Assembly: GCF_024753245.1 (NCBI RefSeq)
Contig: NZ_JANUGX010000007.1
Location: 62,001-126,000, forward strand
Length of the DNA stretch: 64,000 nt
Direction: 5' to 3'
Origin: Massilia norwichensis
GTDB lineage: Bacteria; Pseudomonadota; Gammaproteobacteria; Burkholderiales; Burkholderiaceae_D
In this document: piece after piece, positions 25,679 to 33,546 of the stretch
How positions within the stretch are numbered: the first letter of the stretch is position 1
Layout of the letters: the number at the start of each line of letters is the position of its first letter
Translations under genes and position numbers: made by a program
Notes under the pieces: model-generated
Databases searched by the model: none
What the model saw: the letters and a program-made list of their open reading frames with translations, nothing else
Told to the model about the DNA's origin: nothing

Positions 25679-27646
25679 ATGAACCACCGCCGCCGTCTCC
25701 CGCTCATCGCGCTGTCGCTGTCTCTTGCTTTCAGCGGCGCCCACGCCGCTGCCGCCACGCAAACGGCCGCCGCCGATGCGCCGGCCCCGCAGCGCGAGCT
25801 GCGCGCCAGCTATACCAAGTACGAGTACCGCATCCCGATGCGCGACGGCACCAGGCTGTTCACGGTGGTCTACGTGCCGAAGGACGCCTCGAAGAGCTAT
25901 CCCTTCCTGATCAACCGGACGCCCTACAGCGCCGGCGTGTACGCCGAGGGCGAGCTGCGCTACGGCGAGGACTGGTATCCGGCGCAGATCGGTCCGTCGA
26001 AGGAATTCGAGGACGCCGGCTACATCTTCGTCAAGCAGGACGTGCGCGGCCGCTATATGTCCGAGGGCAAGTGGGTCGAGATGACGCCGCACGTGGCCGC
26101 CAGGCGCGCCGCCGGCGAGGGCCAGGAAAGCCAGGACATGTACGACACCATGGAATGGCTGCTCAAGCACGTCCCCAACAACAACGGCAAGGCCGGCATC
26201 TACGGCATCAGCTACCCCGGCTTCTATACCTCGGCCAGCATCATCGATTCGCACCCGGCGATCAAGGCGGCCTCGCCGCAGGCGCCGGTGACCGACCTCT
26301 ACATGGGCGACGACTCCTACCACGGCGGCGCCTTCATGCTGGCGGCGAACTTCGGCTTCTACGCCAACTTCGTCGAACAGAAGAACCCGACCAACGGCGC
26401 GAAGAGCCGCGAGCGCTTCGACTACGGCGCTGCCTCCGCCTACGACTTCTTCCTCAAGCACCAGACCATGCCGAACATCCTCGGCACCCTGAACGACGGC
26501 CAGCGCGCCTACCTCGCGCCGACCATCGAGCACGACACCTACGACCAGTTCTGGCAGAGCCGCGACATCTCGCGCCACCTGAAGAACGTCAAGGCGGCCG
26601 TGCTGACGGTGGGCGGCTGGTTCGATGCCGAAGACCCGCAGGGCCCGTTCACGACCTACCAGGCGGTCAAGAAGTATAACCCGGGCACCTTCAGCGGCCT
26701 GGTGATGGGCCCCTGGGTGCACGGCGGCTGGGCGCGTTACGACGGCCAGCAGCTGGGCCACGTGCGCTTCGACAGCAAGACCGGCGAGTACTTCCGCACC
26801 CAGATCCAGTTCCCGTTCTTCGAGCAGCACCTGAAGGGCGTGAAGCCGGCCAAGGCGATCGCCGAGGTGACCGCGTTCGAAACCGGCTCCAACGTCTGGC
26901 GCCAGTACACGGCCTGGCCGCCGGTGCAGGCCAAAGCGCGCACCCTGTACTTCGCGCCGGGCGGAAAACTGAGCTGGACCCAGCCCGCTGCCGGCGCCGC
27001 GGCCCCGTCCGATTACGACGAATACGTGTCCGATCCAAAGAAGCCGGTGCCCTACATCGGCTATGCCACCACCGACGTGCCGCAGGAATACATGGTATCG
27101 GACCAGCGCTTCGCCGCCAGCCGTCCGGACGTGCTGGTCTACCAGTCCGAGGTGCTGGAAGAGGACGTGACCGTGGCCGGCCCGGCGACGCCGAAACTGT
27201 TCGTCTCGACCACCGGCACCGACGCCGACTGGGTCGTCAAACTGATCGACGTCTACCCGGCCGAGTACCCGTCCGGCGGGGAGAAGCAGCGCGGCCGCGA
27301 TGTCGGCGCGCCGCAGACCAGCCTGGCCGGCTTCCAGCAACTGGTGCGCGGTAATCCGCTGCGCGGCAAGTTCCGCAACAGCTTCGAGAAGCCCGAGCCC
27401 TTCGTGCCGGGCAAGGTCGAGGCGATCAGCTACCACCTGGGCGACGTCAACCACACCTTCCGCCGCGGTCACCGCATCATGGTGCAGGTGCAGAGCTCCT
27501 GGTTCCCGCTGGTCGACCTGAACCCGCAGACCTTCACCTCGATTCCGAAGGCGAAGCCGGAAGACTTCAAGGCGGCGACCCAGCGGGTGTATCACGCGGC
27601 GCAGACGCCGTCCGGTCTGCAGCTGCTGGTCATGCCGACGCACTGA
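25679..27646 (+). CDS. exported CocE/NonD family (S15) hydrolase
   Basis: A 655-residue protein starting MNHRRRLPLIALSLSLAFSG with a Sec signal peptide ending near AHA. It has the X-Pro dipeptidyl-peptidase/CocE alpha/beta hydrolase fold: YRIPMRDGTRLFTVVYVPKD, VKQDVRGRYMSEGKW, the nucleophile elbow KAGIYGISYPGFYT, the acid in GGWFDAEDPQGPF and the base in MGPWVHGGWAR. The C-terminal jelly-roll domain (DADWVVKLIDVYP, HRIMVQVQSSWFP) is also present. Members are acyl-esterases, glutaryl-7-ACA acylases or peptidases, so the substrate is open. TATACT at 25634-25639 is a plausible -10 box. Confidence 0.92.
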   Translation: MNHRRRLPLIALSLSLAFSGAHAAAATQTAAADAPAPQRELRASYTKYEYRIPMRDGTRLFTVVYVPKDASKSYPFLINRTPYSAGVYAEGELRYGEDWYPAQIGPSKEFEDAGYIFVKQDVRGRYMSEGKWVEMTPHVAARRAAGEGQESQDMYDTMEWLLKHVPNNNGKAGIYGISYPGFYTSASIIDSHPAIKAASPQAPVTDLYMGDDSYHGGAFMLAANFGFYANFVEQKNPTNGAKSRERFDYGAASAYDFFLKHQTMPNILGTLNDGQRAYLAPTIEHDTYDQFWQSRDISRHLKNVKAAVLTVGGWFDAEDPQGPFTTYQAVKKYNPGTFSGLVMGPWVHGGWARYDGQQLGHVRFDSKTGEYFRTQIQFPFFEQHLKGVKPAKAIAEVTAFETGSNVWRQYTAWPPVQAKARTLYFAPGGKLSWTQPAAGAAAPSDYDEYVSDPKKPVPYIGYATTDVPQEYMVSDQRFAASRPDVLVYQSEVLEEDVTVAGPATPKLFVSTTGTDADWVVKLIDVYPAEYPSGGEKQRGRDVGAPQTSLAGFQQLVRGNPLRGKFRNSFEKPEPFVPGKVEAISYHLGDVNHTFRRGHRIMVQVQSSWFPLVDLNPQTFTSIPKAKPEDFKAATQRVYHAAQTPSGLQLLVMPTH

Positions 27647-27670
27647 AAAGGTGCGTTCGGTTAGAATGGG

Positions 27671-27688
27671 CGGGATCTGACGATCCCG
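27671..27688. terminator. perfect stem-loop after the CocE-type gene
   Basis: CGGGATC-TGAC-GATCCCG is a perfect 7-base-pair stem with a 4-base loop, 25 bases after the CocE stop and 14 bases before the kinase TTG. No T-run follows. It may be a weak terminator, an operator, or block the ribosome site of the kinase. Confidence 0.4.
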
Positions 27689-27702
27689 TCCCATCCCCCG
27701 CC

Positions 27703-29262
27703 TTGCAAAGCGCAGTCCACGTGCCGATTTCATCTCCTTTCCGCTCCACCAGCCGCGTCTCCGCCTACCTGTTGGCGCTGCTCGGCGTGCTGCTGGCGAC
27801 CCTGGTCCGCTACGAGATGGGACCGGTGTTGGGCGGCACGATCCCGGTGGTGCTGTACACCGTGCCGGTGGCCCTCGCCGCGCTGCATGGCGGCTTCGGC
27901 CCGGGTCTGTTCGCGACACTGACCGGTGCGCTGGTCAGCGATTTCCTGTTCATCGAGCCGGTCTATCGCTTCAGCCTCGAGTCCCAGTCCAGCGTGGTCG
28001 TGATCCTCAGTTTCCTGGTGACCGGCCTGACCATCAGCTATTTCGGCCATCGCATGAAGACGCTGCAAGGCAGCCTTGCCGAGCAGGCCAGCAAGCTCGC
28101 CGCCGCCAACCGCGAACTCGAACAGAGCGACCGCCGCAAGGACGAGTTCCTGGCGATGCTGGCGCACGAGCTGCGCAACCCGCTGGCCGGCATCAGTACC
28201 GCGGCCGAACTGCTCAAGCGCGCGCGCGACGCCCAGCCGCGCACGGTGCAGACCGGCGAGATCATCGGCCGCCAGGTCCGCCACATGACCAAACTGGTCG
28301 ACGACCTGCTCGACGTCTCGCGCGTCACGCGCGGGCTGGTCATGATCGAAAAGAAGGCGGTCGACCTGAAGGATGCCGTGCAGGGCGCGGTCGAGCAGGT
28401 CAAGGCCTCGCTCGCGGCCAGGCGCCAGCACCTGACGCTCGACCTGGCCGATGGCGACATTCTCGTGTGCGGCGACCGCATCCGGCTCACCCAGGTCATC
28501 AGCAACCTGCTGGCGAACGCCAGCAAATACAGCCCCGAGGAGCGGACCGTGAGGGTCGTGCTGCGCGCCACGGCGGAGCAGGTCGAGCTGGCCGTGGCCG
28601 ACGACGGGCAGGGTATCGACGCCAGCCTGCTGCCGCACGTGTTCGACCTGTTCGTGCAGGCCGAGCGCACGCCGGACCGCGCGCAGGGCGGTTTGGGAAT
28701 CGGCCTGGCCCTGGTCCGGCGCATCGTCGAACTGCATGAAGGCAGCGTGACGGCCCACAGCGACGGCGCCGGCAAGGGCAGCCGCTTCACGGTCGCCCTG
28801 CCGCGCCTGGCGCGGGCGGCCGGCAGCCCGGAAGGCAGCCAGGGCGCGGCGCCGGCCCAGCCCATGCCGCAAGGGATGCGCATCCTGGTCGTCGACGACA
28901 ACCAGGATGCGGCCGACACCGTCGCGCTGCTGCTGGAGGCTTGCGGCCACAGCGTGTCGGTCGCCTATGGCGCGGCTGCCGCGCTGGCGCGCGCCGGCGC
29001 CGAACGATTCGACGCCGTGATCCTCGACATCGGCCTGCCGGACACCGACGGCCGCGCGCTGTGCAGAACGCTGCGCGCCAGGCCGCAACTGCGCGGGACG
29101 GTCTTCATCGCGCTGTCCGGCTATGGCCAGGAGCAGGACCGGCGCGCATCGATGGAGGCCGGGTTCGCGCGGCATCTCGTCAAGCCGGTCGACACCGGCG
29201 CATTGATCGAAGCCCTTGGGGCAGGAAGAGGAGTGGAGTTTGAACCGACGCATCGCCATTGA
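27703..29262 (+). CDS. membrane sensor histidine kinase (DUF4118) with C-terminal receiver
   Basis: The frame opens at TTG 27703 (519 aa), with GTG 27721 as an alternative; neither has a clear ribosome site. Residues about 20-110 form a four-helix DUF4118 membrane domain as in KdpD (LLALLGVLLATLVRYEMGP, VVLYTVPVALAALHGGFGPG). A coiled linker (AEQASKLAAANRELEQSDRR) leads to HisKA with His155 in FLAMLAHELRNPLAGI, then an ATPase domain (NLLANASKYSPEERTV, GGLGIGLALVRRIVELHEG). A receiver with Asp442 in VILDIGLPDTDG ends the protein. It has no DNA-binding output. It overlaps the flavin reductase gene by 23 bases. Confidence 0.9.
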   Translation: MQSAVHVPISSPFRSTSRVSAYLLALLGVLLATLVRYEMGPVLGGTIPVVLYTVPVALAALHGGFGPGLFATLTGALVSDFLFIEPVYRFSLESQSSVVVILSFLVTGLTISYFGHRMKTLQGSLAEQASKLAAANRELEQSDRRKDEFLAMLAHELRNPLAGISTAAELLKRARDAQPRTVQTGEIIGRQVRHMTKLVDDLLDVSRVTRGLVMIEKKAVDLKDAVQGAVEQVKASLAARRQHLTLDLADGDILVCGDRIRLTQVISNLLANASKYSPEERTVRVVLRATAEQVELAVADDGQGIDASLLPHVFDLFVQAERTPDRAQGGLGIGLALVRRIVELHEGSVTAHSDGAGKGSRFTVALPRLARAAGSPEGSQGAAPAQPMPQGMRILVVDDNQDAADTVALLLEACGHSVSVAYGAAAALARAGAERFDAVILDIGLPDTDGRALCRTLRARPQLRGTVFIALSGYGQEQDRRASMEAGFARHLVKPVDTGALIEALGAGRGVEFEPTHRH

Positions 29263-29806
29263 ACCAGCCAAGGCCTACCGCCTGATGAATCACGGCCCGA
29301 CCGTGATCGTCACCAGCCACCACGGCGGGCGGTCCAACATCATGTCGGCGGCGTGGTCCATGCCGCTCGACTTCAATCCGCCCAAGGTGGCGGTGGTGAT
29401 CGACAAGTCGACCTACACGCGCGGGCTGATCGAGGCCTCGGGCGAGTTCGTGCTGAACATCCCGTCGCGTGCGCTGGCGCGCCTGACGGTCGACGTCGGC
29501 AACGAATCCGGTGCGGACGTCGACAAGTTCGCCGCGAATGGCATCGTGGTCGGCGCCGGCAGCGTGGTGCGGGCGCCGCTGGTCGAGGGCTGCCTGGCCT
29601 GGCTCGAGTGCCGCCTGATTCCGGAGCCGCACATCCAGCAGACCTACGACCTGTTCCTGGGCGAGGTGGTGGCGGCATGGGCCGACCCCGCCGTGTTCGA
29701 CGGCGCGCACTGGACGATGGAAGAGGGCGGCAAGCGCAGTATCCACTACGTCGCCGGCGGCCATTTCTTCGAGACCGGCGACGCTTTCGACGTCGGCGCC
29801 CCCTAG
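29240..29806 (+). CDS. flavin reductase-like domain protein
   Basis: I favour TTG 29240 as the start because AGGAG lies 6 bases upstream; the product has 188 residues and no ATG fits. It overlaps the end of the kinase gene by 23 bases. The flavin reductase-like split barrel is visible: AYRLMNHGPTVIVTSHHGG, NIMSAAWSMPLDFNPPKV, VVIDKSTYTRGLIEASGEFV and a C-terminal region IHYVAGGHFFETG. Such proteins reduce FMN with NAD(P)H for partner monooxygenases or act on flavins directly. Its partner is not obvious here. Confidence 0.88.
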   Translation: MNRRIAIEPAKAYRLMNHGPTVIVTSHHGGRSNIMSAAWSMPLDFNPPKVAVVIDKSTYTRGLIEASGEFVLNIPSRALARLTVDVGNESGADVDKFAANGIVVGAGSVVRAPLVEGCLAWLECRLIPEPHIQQTYDLFLGEVVAAWADPAVFDGAHWTMEEGGKRSIHYVAGGHFFETGDAFDVGAP

Positions 29807-29821
29807 ACCGATTGCTTCCCC

Positions 29822-29965
29822 ATGCACCGCACCGTATTGTCCCTGCTGTTTGCCGCCATCCTGTTCCGCGACCTGGATGTGGCGCTGCGCTGGTACACCA
29901 AGGCTGCGCAGCAGGGCAATGTTTTCGCGAAGGACCACCTGCGGCTCATGTTCACGCCGCGCTAA
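29822..29965 (+). pseudogene. remnant of a Sel1-repeat protein (47 codons)
   Basis: This short frame begins MHRTVLSLLFAAILF, like the start of a signal peptide. It passes directly into DVALRWYTKAAQQGNVFAKD, which is one Sel1/TPR-like repeat (A-x2-WY-x-KAA-x-QGN-x2-A). It stops after 47 residues, although Sel1 proteins normally carry many repeats. An in-frame deletion that joined the signal peptide to the last repeat would explain this. No ribosome site is evident. A real small secreted protein cannot be excluded. Confidence 0.5.
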
Positions 29966-29968
29966 GGC

Positions 29969-30643
29969 TCAGGCCACGCGGTCCTTCAGCACTTCCGCCA
30001 GCCGCGCCACCAGGTTCTGCCGCGCCTCGGTCGCATGATGCTCGGACATCTGCACCGCGTGCGCGACGTCGCCCGCGGCGATCGCCTTCGCCATGGCCTC
30101 GTGCTCGTCCCAGATCGCCTCGCGCTGGCCGGCCGACTGCAGCACCGCGCCCATCACGCGGCGCAGGTGCACCCAGTGGAATTGCGTGGTCTCGAAGATC
30201 AGCGGATTGCCGGATGCTTTATAGATCGCGGTATGGAAGGCGATGTCGGCGTCGATCATCGCCTTCACGTCCTTGCCGCGCGCGGCCTTGCGGCCCCGGG
30301 CGATGATGTCCGGGTCGATCGTCGCCTTGCGCTCGGCGGCCAGGCGCGCCGCCAATGTGTCCAGTGCGCCGCGCACCTGGTACAGGTTGCCGATCCATTC
30401 CGCATCCAGTTCCGCGACCAGCACGCCGCGGCCCGGCGCATCCTGCACCAATCCATCCTTCTTCAGGAGCCGCAGCGCCTGCAGCACGGGCGAACGCGAC
30501 ACGTCCATCTGCTCGGCGATTTCCTCCTGGGTGATGCGGGCGCCGGGCGGCAGCGAGCCATCGCTGATGGCGTCGAGCAGCGACTGATAGACCTGGTCCA
30601 CGAGGTCGGGACGTACCTGGATTTTCGATAGTTGTTTGAGCAT
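29969..30643 (-). CDS. GntR/FadR (FCD) family regulator of the Rieske oxygenase module
   Basis: A 224-residue regulator; the start at 30643 (MLKQLSKIQVRPDLVDQVYQ) has AAGGTG upstream. The N-terminal winged helix contains DGSLPPGARITQEEIAEQMD and VSRSPVLQALRLLKKDGLV. The C-terminal FCD domain contains the metal/ligand pattern ADIAFHTAIYKASGNP and a later EHHATEARQNLVARL. It is transcribed away from the oxygenase gene. Three GTATAC-N-GAATAC sites lie in the gap, one only 13 bases upstream of its own start, which implies self-repression. The inducer is probably the aromatic acid degraded or an intermediate (inference). Confidence 0.93.
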   Translation of the reverse strand: MLKQLSKIQVRPDLVDQVYQSLLDAISDGSLPPGARITQEEIAEQMDVSRSPVLQALRLLKKDGLVQDAPGRGVLVAELDAEWIGNLYQVRGALDTLAARLAAERKATIDPDIIARGRKAARGKDVKAMIDADIAFHTAIYKASGNPLIFETTQFHWVHLRRVMGAVLQSAGQREAIWDEHEAMAKAIAAGDVAHAVQMSEHHATEARQNLVARLAEVLKDRVA

Positions 30644-30655
30644 GTTTTCACCTTT

Positions 30656-30668
30656 GTATTCAGTATAC
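30656..30668. promoter_or_regulatory. GntR operator copy 1
   Basis: GTATTCAGTATAC lies just upstream of the regulator start codon. Its complement is GTATACTGAATAC, which matches the consensus GTATAC-N-GAATAC found at two other places in this gap. A repressor here would block the regulator's own transcript. Confidence 0.6.
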
Positions 30669-30769
30669 GTCACGTCGACTTGAAGTCACAAGCGGGGCGC
30701 CGCCCTGAGGAACAGGCGCGCACGGTTTGCTAAAAAATATTTGACAGCGCCTGCAAACGGGTGGAGACT

Positions 30770-30786
30770 GTATTCTGTATACAGAA
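30770..30786. promoter_or_regulatory. GntR operator copy 2, perfect palindrome
   Basis: GTATTCTGTATACAGAA contains the perfect 14-base palindrome TTCTGTATACAGAA (30773-30786), and its left 13 bases are the exact complement of copy 3. It is the most symmetric of the three sites. A TTGACA (30741-30746) lies 24 bases before it, but no -10 box at proper spacing is clear. Confidence 0.65.
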
Positions 30787-30877
30787 CACGAAGCGTGCGA
30801 CGTGCTAGCAGGAAAGCTGATTTAATGGTTCAGCAGTTCCGACCACGAAGCGCAAAAAATTTTTGCCAGTGCGCTTT

Positions 30878-30890
30878 GTATACAGAATAC
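30878..30890. promoter_or_regulatory. GntR operator copy 3
   Basis: GTATACAGAATAC lies 108 bases after copy 2 and 52 bases before the oxygenase ATG. Just upstream, GCAAAAAATTTTTGC (30852-30866) is an A/T-tract near-palindrome. The 108-base spacing would allow repressor dimers at copies 2 and 3 to loop the DNA. Confidence 0.6.
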
Positions 30891-30942
30891 GGAACACGGT
30901 TGCACGCATGATGCAGCCCCATCAGCCAGAGGAGACACAGGA

Positions 30943-32478
30943 ATGAATACCCGCGACAAGACCGCAGAAGCCGCAGCCCCGCAACAGCCCGTCGTCAAGA
31001 AGCTGATCCCCTTCGGCGGCTATCACACCAACAAAGTACCCGGTCACGATCCGGAGCTGACCGAAGTCGGCCCGGGCACCCCGATGGGCGAGTACATGCG
31101 CCGCTTCTGGCATCCGGTCTGCATGTCGATGGAGCTGACCGACACCCCGCACTTCTTGAAGATCCTCGGCGAGGAACTGGTCGCCTTCCGCGATGGCGCC
31201 GGCCGGATCGGCCTGCTGCATGCGCACTGCGTTCACCGCGGCGCCTCGCTGGAGTACGGCGCGATCCAGGAGAAGGGCATCATGTGCTGCTACCACGGCA
31301 TGGTGTTCGACATCGACGGCAGCTGCCTGCACGTGCCCTTCCCGAAAGGCGAAGAGAAAGAAGCCGAAAAGTACGCCTGCTCGATCAAGCAGGGCGCGTA
31401 TAAAGCCTTCGAGCGCAACGGCCTGGTGTTCGCCTACATGGGCCCGCCGGAAGAAGAGCCGCCGTTCCCGGAATGGGAGGGCAACTTCACGGTGGCCGAA
31501 GGCGACGAGCTGGTCCCCTACAGTAACTTCCAGCACTGTAACTGGCTGCAGGTGCAGGACAACGCCGCCGACAACTTCCACCCGACCGCGCTGCACGCCG
31601 CCAAGAACGTCGTCAACAAGCAGTTCCAGGGCACGACCTTCGACGAAGTCGGCGCCGCCTCGATGGAAGTCGCGCCGGACATGCAATTCATCCCGGTGCA
31701 CGGCGGCCGCGGCCTGGCCTGCGCCGGCGCCCGCCGCGTCAACAAGGACAAGCTGTTCGTGCGGGTCCAGCACCAGGTGCTGCCGAACCTCAGCCTGCAC
31801 GCCTACACCTCCGAGGATGGTTCGAACAAGAAGCTGTTCAGCCGCTTCCACATCGTGCGCTGGACGGTGCCGGTCGACGACGTGAACTCGAAGATGATCG
31901 GCTGGCGCGTGATGGGGCCGGGCATCGACACCCGCGGCATCGGCCGCAAGGACATGGTCGGCTACGAGACCATCGACTTCCTCGAGGGCCAGGTGGCGAT
32001 GCGCCGTCCGGAACGCTTCGGCAAGTTCAAGCTCGAAGACATGCCGCCGATCCCGTCGGACCACCGCGCGCGCGCCAATTACAAGGAATGCCAGTACGCG
32101 CCGGGCGACTACGAAGCCATCATCAGCCAGCGCCCGATCGCCGTGCACGCGCTGGAGAATCCGACCAAGTTCGACGCCGGCGTGTTCCTGTTCCGGAAGA
32201 TGCTGCGCGACGCCGTGCGCGGTTCCAACCCGGCCGCCGGTCCGCAAGCCTTCGCCCAGTGGCTGCGCGATAACGCCGCGGCGCCGAACAGCTACTGCTC
32301 GGGCAATGTGCTGGAAGTGCCGGAAGGCGCCACCGTCGAGGAAGAAGTGGCGCGCCGCCGCCACGTGACGCGCCAGATCGTCGCCATCCTCACGCAGAGC
32401 GAAAACCTGAAGGGCGAGGAACGCGCGTCCTTCGTGCGCGAAAAATTCGACGAACTCGAACAGTCGACCAGGCAGTAA
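30943..32478 (+). CDS. Rieske non-heme iron aromatic ring oxygenase, alpha subunit
   Basis: A 511-residue oxygenase with GAGGAGA upstream of the ATG. The Rieske cluster ligands are Cys96-Val-His98 (AHCVHRGASLEYG) and Cys115-Cys-Tyr-His118 (MCCYHGMVFDIDG). The mononuclear iron site is in DNAADNFHPTALHAA, the usual Asp with H-x4-H. The family is the alpha-only type with phthalate dioxygenase and vanillate O-demethylase; the long C-terminal domain makes it larger than vanillate demethylase. It uses electrons from the adjacent reductase to hydroxylate or O-demethylate an aromatic acid. No dihydrodiol dehydrogenase lies in the operon, so demethylation or monohydroxylation is as likely as dihydroxylation. 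Confidence 0.92.
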   Translation: MNTRDKTAEAAAPQQPVVKKLIPFGGYHTNKVPGHDPELTEVGPGTPMGEYMRRFWHPVCMSMELTDTPHFLKILGEELVAFRDGAGRIGLLHAHCVHRGASLEYGAIQEKGIMCCYHGMVFDIDGSCLHVPFPKGEEKEAEKYACSIKQGAYKAFERNGLVFAYMGPPEEEPPFPEWEGNFTVAEGDELVPYSNFQHCNWLQVQDNAADNFHPTALHAAKNVVNKQFQGTTFDEVGAASMEVAPDMQFIPVHGGRGLACAGARRVNKDKLFVRVQHQVLPNLSLHAYTSEDGSNKKLFSRFHIVRWTVPVDDVNSKMIGWRVMGPGIDTRGIGRKDMVGYETIDFLEGQVAMRRPERFGKFKLEDMPPIPSDHRARANYKECQYAPGDYEAIISQRPIAVHALENPTKFDAGVFLFRKMLRDAVRGSNPAAGPQAFAQWLRDNAAAPNSYCSGNVLEVPEGATVEEEVARRRHVTRQIVAILTQSENLKGEERASFVREKFDELEQSTRQ

Positions 32479-32495
32479 GCCGGTGGAGGCGGAAC

Positions 32496-33491
32496 ATGGA
32501 AATGACCCAGACCCATATCATCAGTCGCGACCAGTCCAAGCTGTCCTTGCTGGTCAAGCAGATCCGCTTCGAAGCGAACGGCATCAACTCCTATGAGCTG
32601 GTCCATCCGCAGGGCGAGGAACTGCCGCCGTTCAGCGCCGGCGCCCACATCGACATTATTCTTCCGAACGGGATCGTGCGCCAGTACTCGCTGTGCAACT
32701 CGCCGGGCGAGCGGCACCGCTACGTGATCGCCGTGCTGCGCGACGAGAAGGGGCGCGGCGGTTCGAAAACCTTGCACGATGCGCTGCGGGTGCAGGACCT
32801 GGCCCAGGTCTCGGCGCCGCGCAACAACTTCGCGCTGGTGCCCGAGGCGAAGAAGGTGATCCTGCTGGCCGGCGGCATCGGCGTGACGCCGCTGAAGTCG
32901 ATGGCGCATGCGCTCGACCAGGCCGGCATCCCCTTCGAGCTGCACTACTGCGCCCGCAATCCTGGCTGCGCCGCCTTCCGCGAGGAGCTGGGCATCGCCT
33001 GGCAGCACGGCAAACTGGTGCACCACTTCGACCACGGCCAGCCGGAGCAGGGCCTGGACATCGCGGCCCTGCTGCGTGAGCCGGAACAGGGCACGCACCT
33101 GTACTACTGCGGCCCGGCCGGCTTCATGAAAGCCTGTGCCGAAGCGTCCAGCCACTGGGCCGCCGGCACGGTCCACTTCGAGCACTTCAAGGCGCCGGCG
33201 CCGGCTGCCGATACGGCGGCACTGGCGCCGGGCGCCTTCATGGTGAAGATCGCCAGCAGCGGCGCGATGCTGGAAGTGCCGGCCGACCGCAGCATCGCCG
33301 ACGTCCTCGAGCAGAACAACATCCGCATCGAGACCTCGTGCCAGGCCGGCCTGTGCGCGACCTGCAAGATCCGCTATCTCGAGGGCGAAGTCGACCACCG
33401 CGACTACATCCTCGGCGACGACGAACACGGCCAGTTCCTGACCGCCTGCGTCTCGCGCGCCACCAGCCCGGTGCTGGTACTCGACCTGTAA
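32496..33491 (+). CDS. PDR/VanB family oxidoreductase, electron donor to the Rieske oxygenase
   Basis: A 331-residue reductase beginning 18 bases after the oxygenase stop. The domain order is that of phthalate dioxygenase reductase: an N-terminal flavin domain (FSAGAHIDIILPNGIVRQYS), an NAD domain (VILLAGGIGVTPLKSMAHAL, YYCGPAGFM) and a C-terminal plant-type [2Fe-2S] ferredoxin domain with SCQAGLCATC and a later cysteine in LTACVSRA. It passes electrons from NADH through FMN to the Rieske centre of its partner. The pairing by operon position is strong. Confidence 0.95.
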   Translation: MEMTQTHIISRDQSKLSLLVKQIRFEANGINSYELVHPQGEELPPFSAGAHIDIILPNGIVRQYSLCNSPGERHRYVIAVLRDEKGRGGSKTLHDALRVQDLAQVSAPRNNFALVPEAKKVILLAGGIGVTPLKSMAHALDQAGIPFELHYCARNPGCAAFREELGIAWQHGKLVHHFDHGQPEQGLDIAALLREPEQGTHLYYCGPAGFMKACAEASSHWAAGTVHFEHFKAPAPAADTAALAPGAFMVKIASSGAMLEVPADRSIADVLEQNNIRIETSCQAGLCATCKIRYLEGEVDHRDYILGDDEHGQFLTACVSRATSPVLVLDL

Positions 33492-33498
33492 GCCCTCT

Positions 33499-33527
33499 CG
33501 TCATTCCCGCGGAGGCGGGAATCCAAG
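33499..33527. repeat. single palindromic repeat (dRS3/REP-like), locus 3
   Basis: CGTCATTCCCGCGGAGGCGG followed by GAATCCAAG contains the core ATTCCC-GCGGAGGC-GGGAAT (33503-33522), exactly ATTCCC-N8-GGGAAT. It stands alone inside the operon between the reductase and the aldolase-family gene, just upstream of that gene's AAGGAG. It could reduce expression of the downstream genes relative to the oxygenase. Confidence 0.82.
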
Positions 33528-33546
33528 TATCCAAGGAGACATCATC

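Noticed and set aside
24695-27919. 1074-codon open frame on the reverse strand
   Set aside because: It lies antisense to the cysteine-synthase-like and CocE-type genes, both of which have full domain motifs. The product is a low-complexity Arg/His/Gly-rich sequence, as expected from high-GC antisense frames.
30741-30776. TTGACA with TATTCT as the promoter of the Rieske operon
   Set aside because: The spacing is 24 bases, too long for a sigma-70 promoter, so I did not list it as one.
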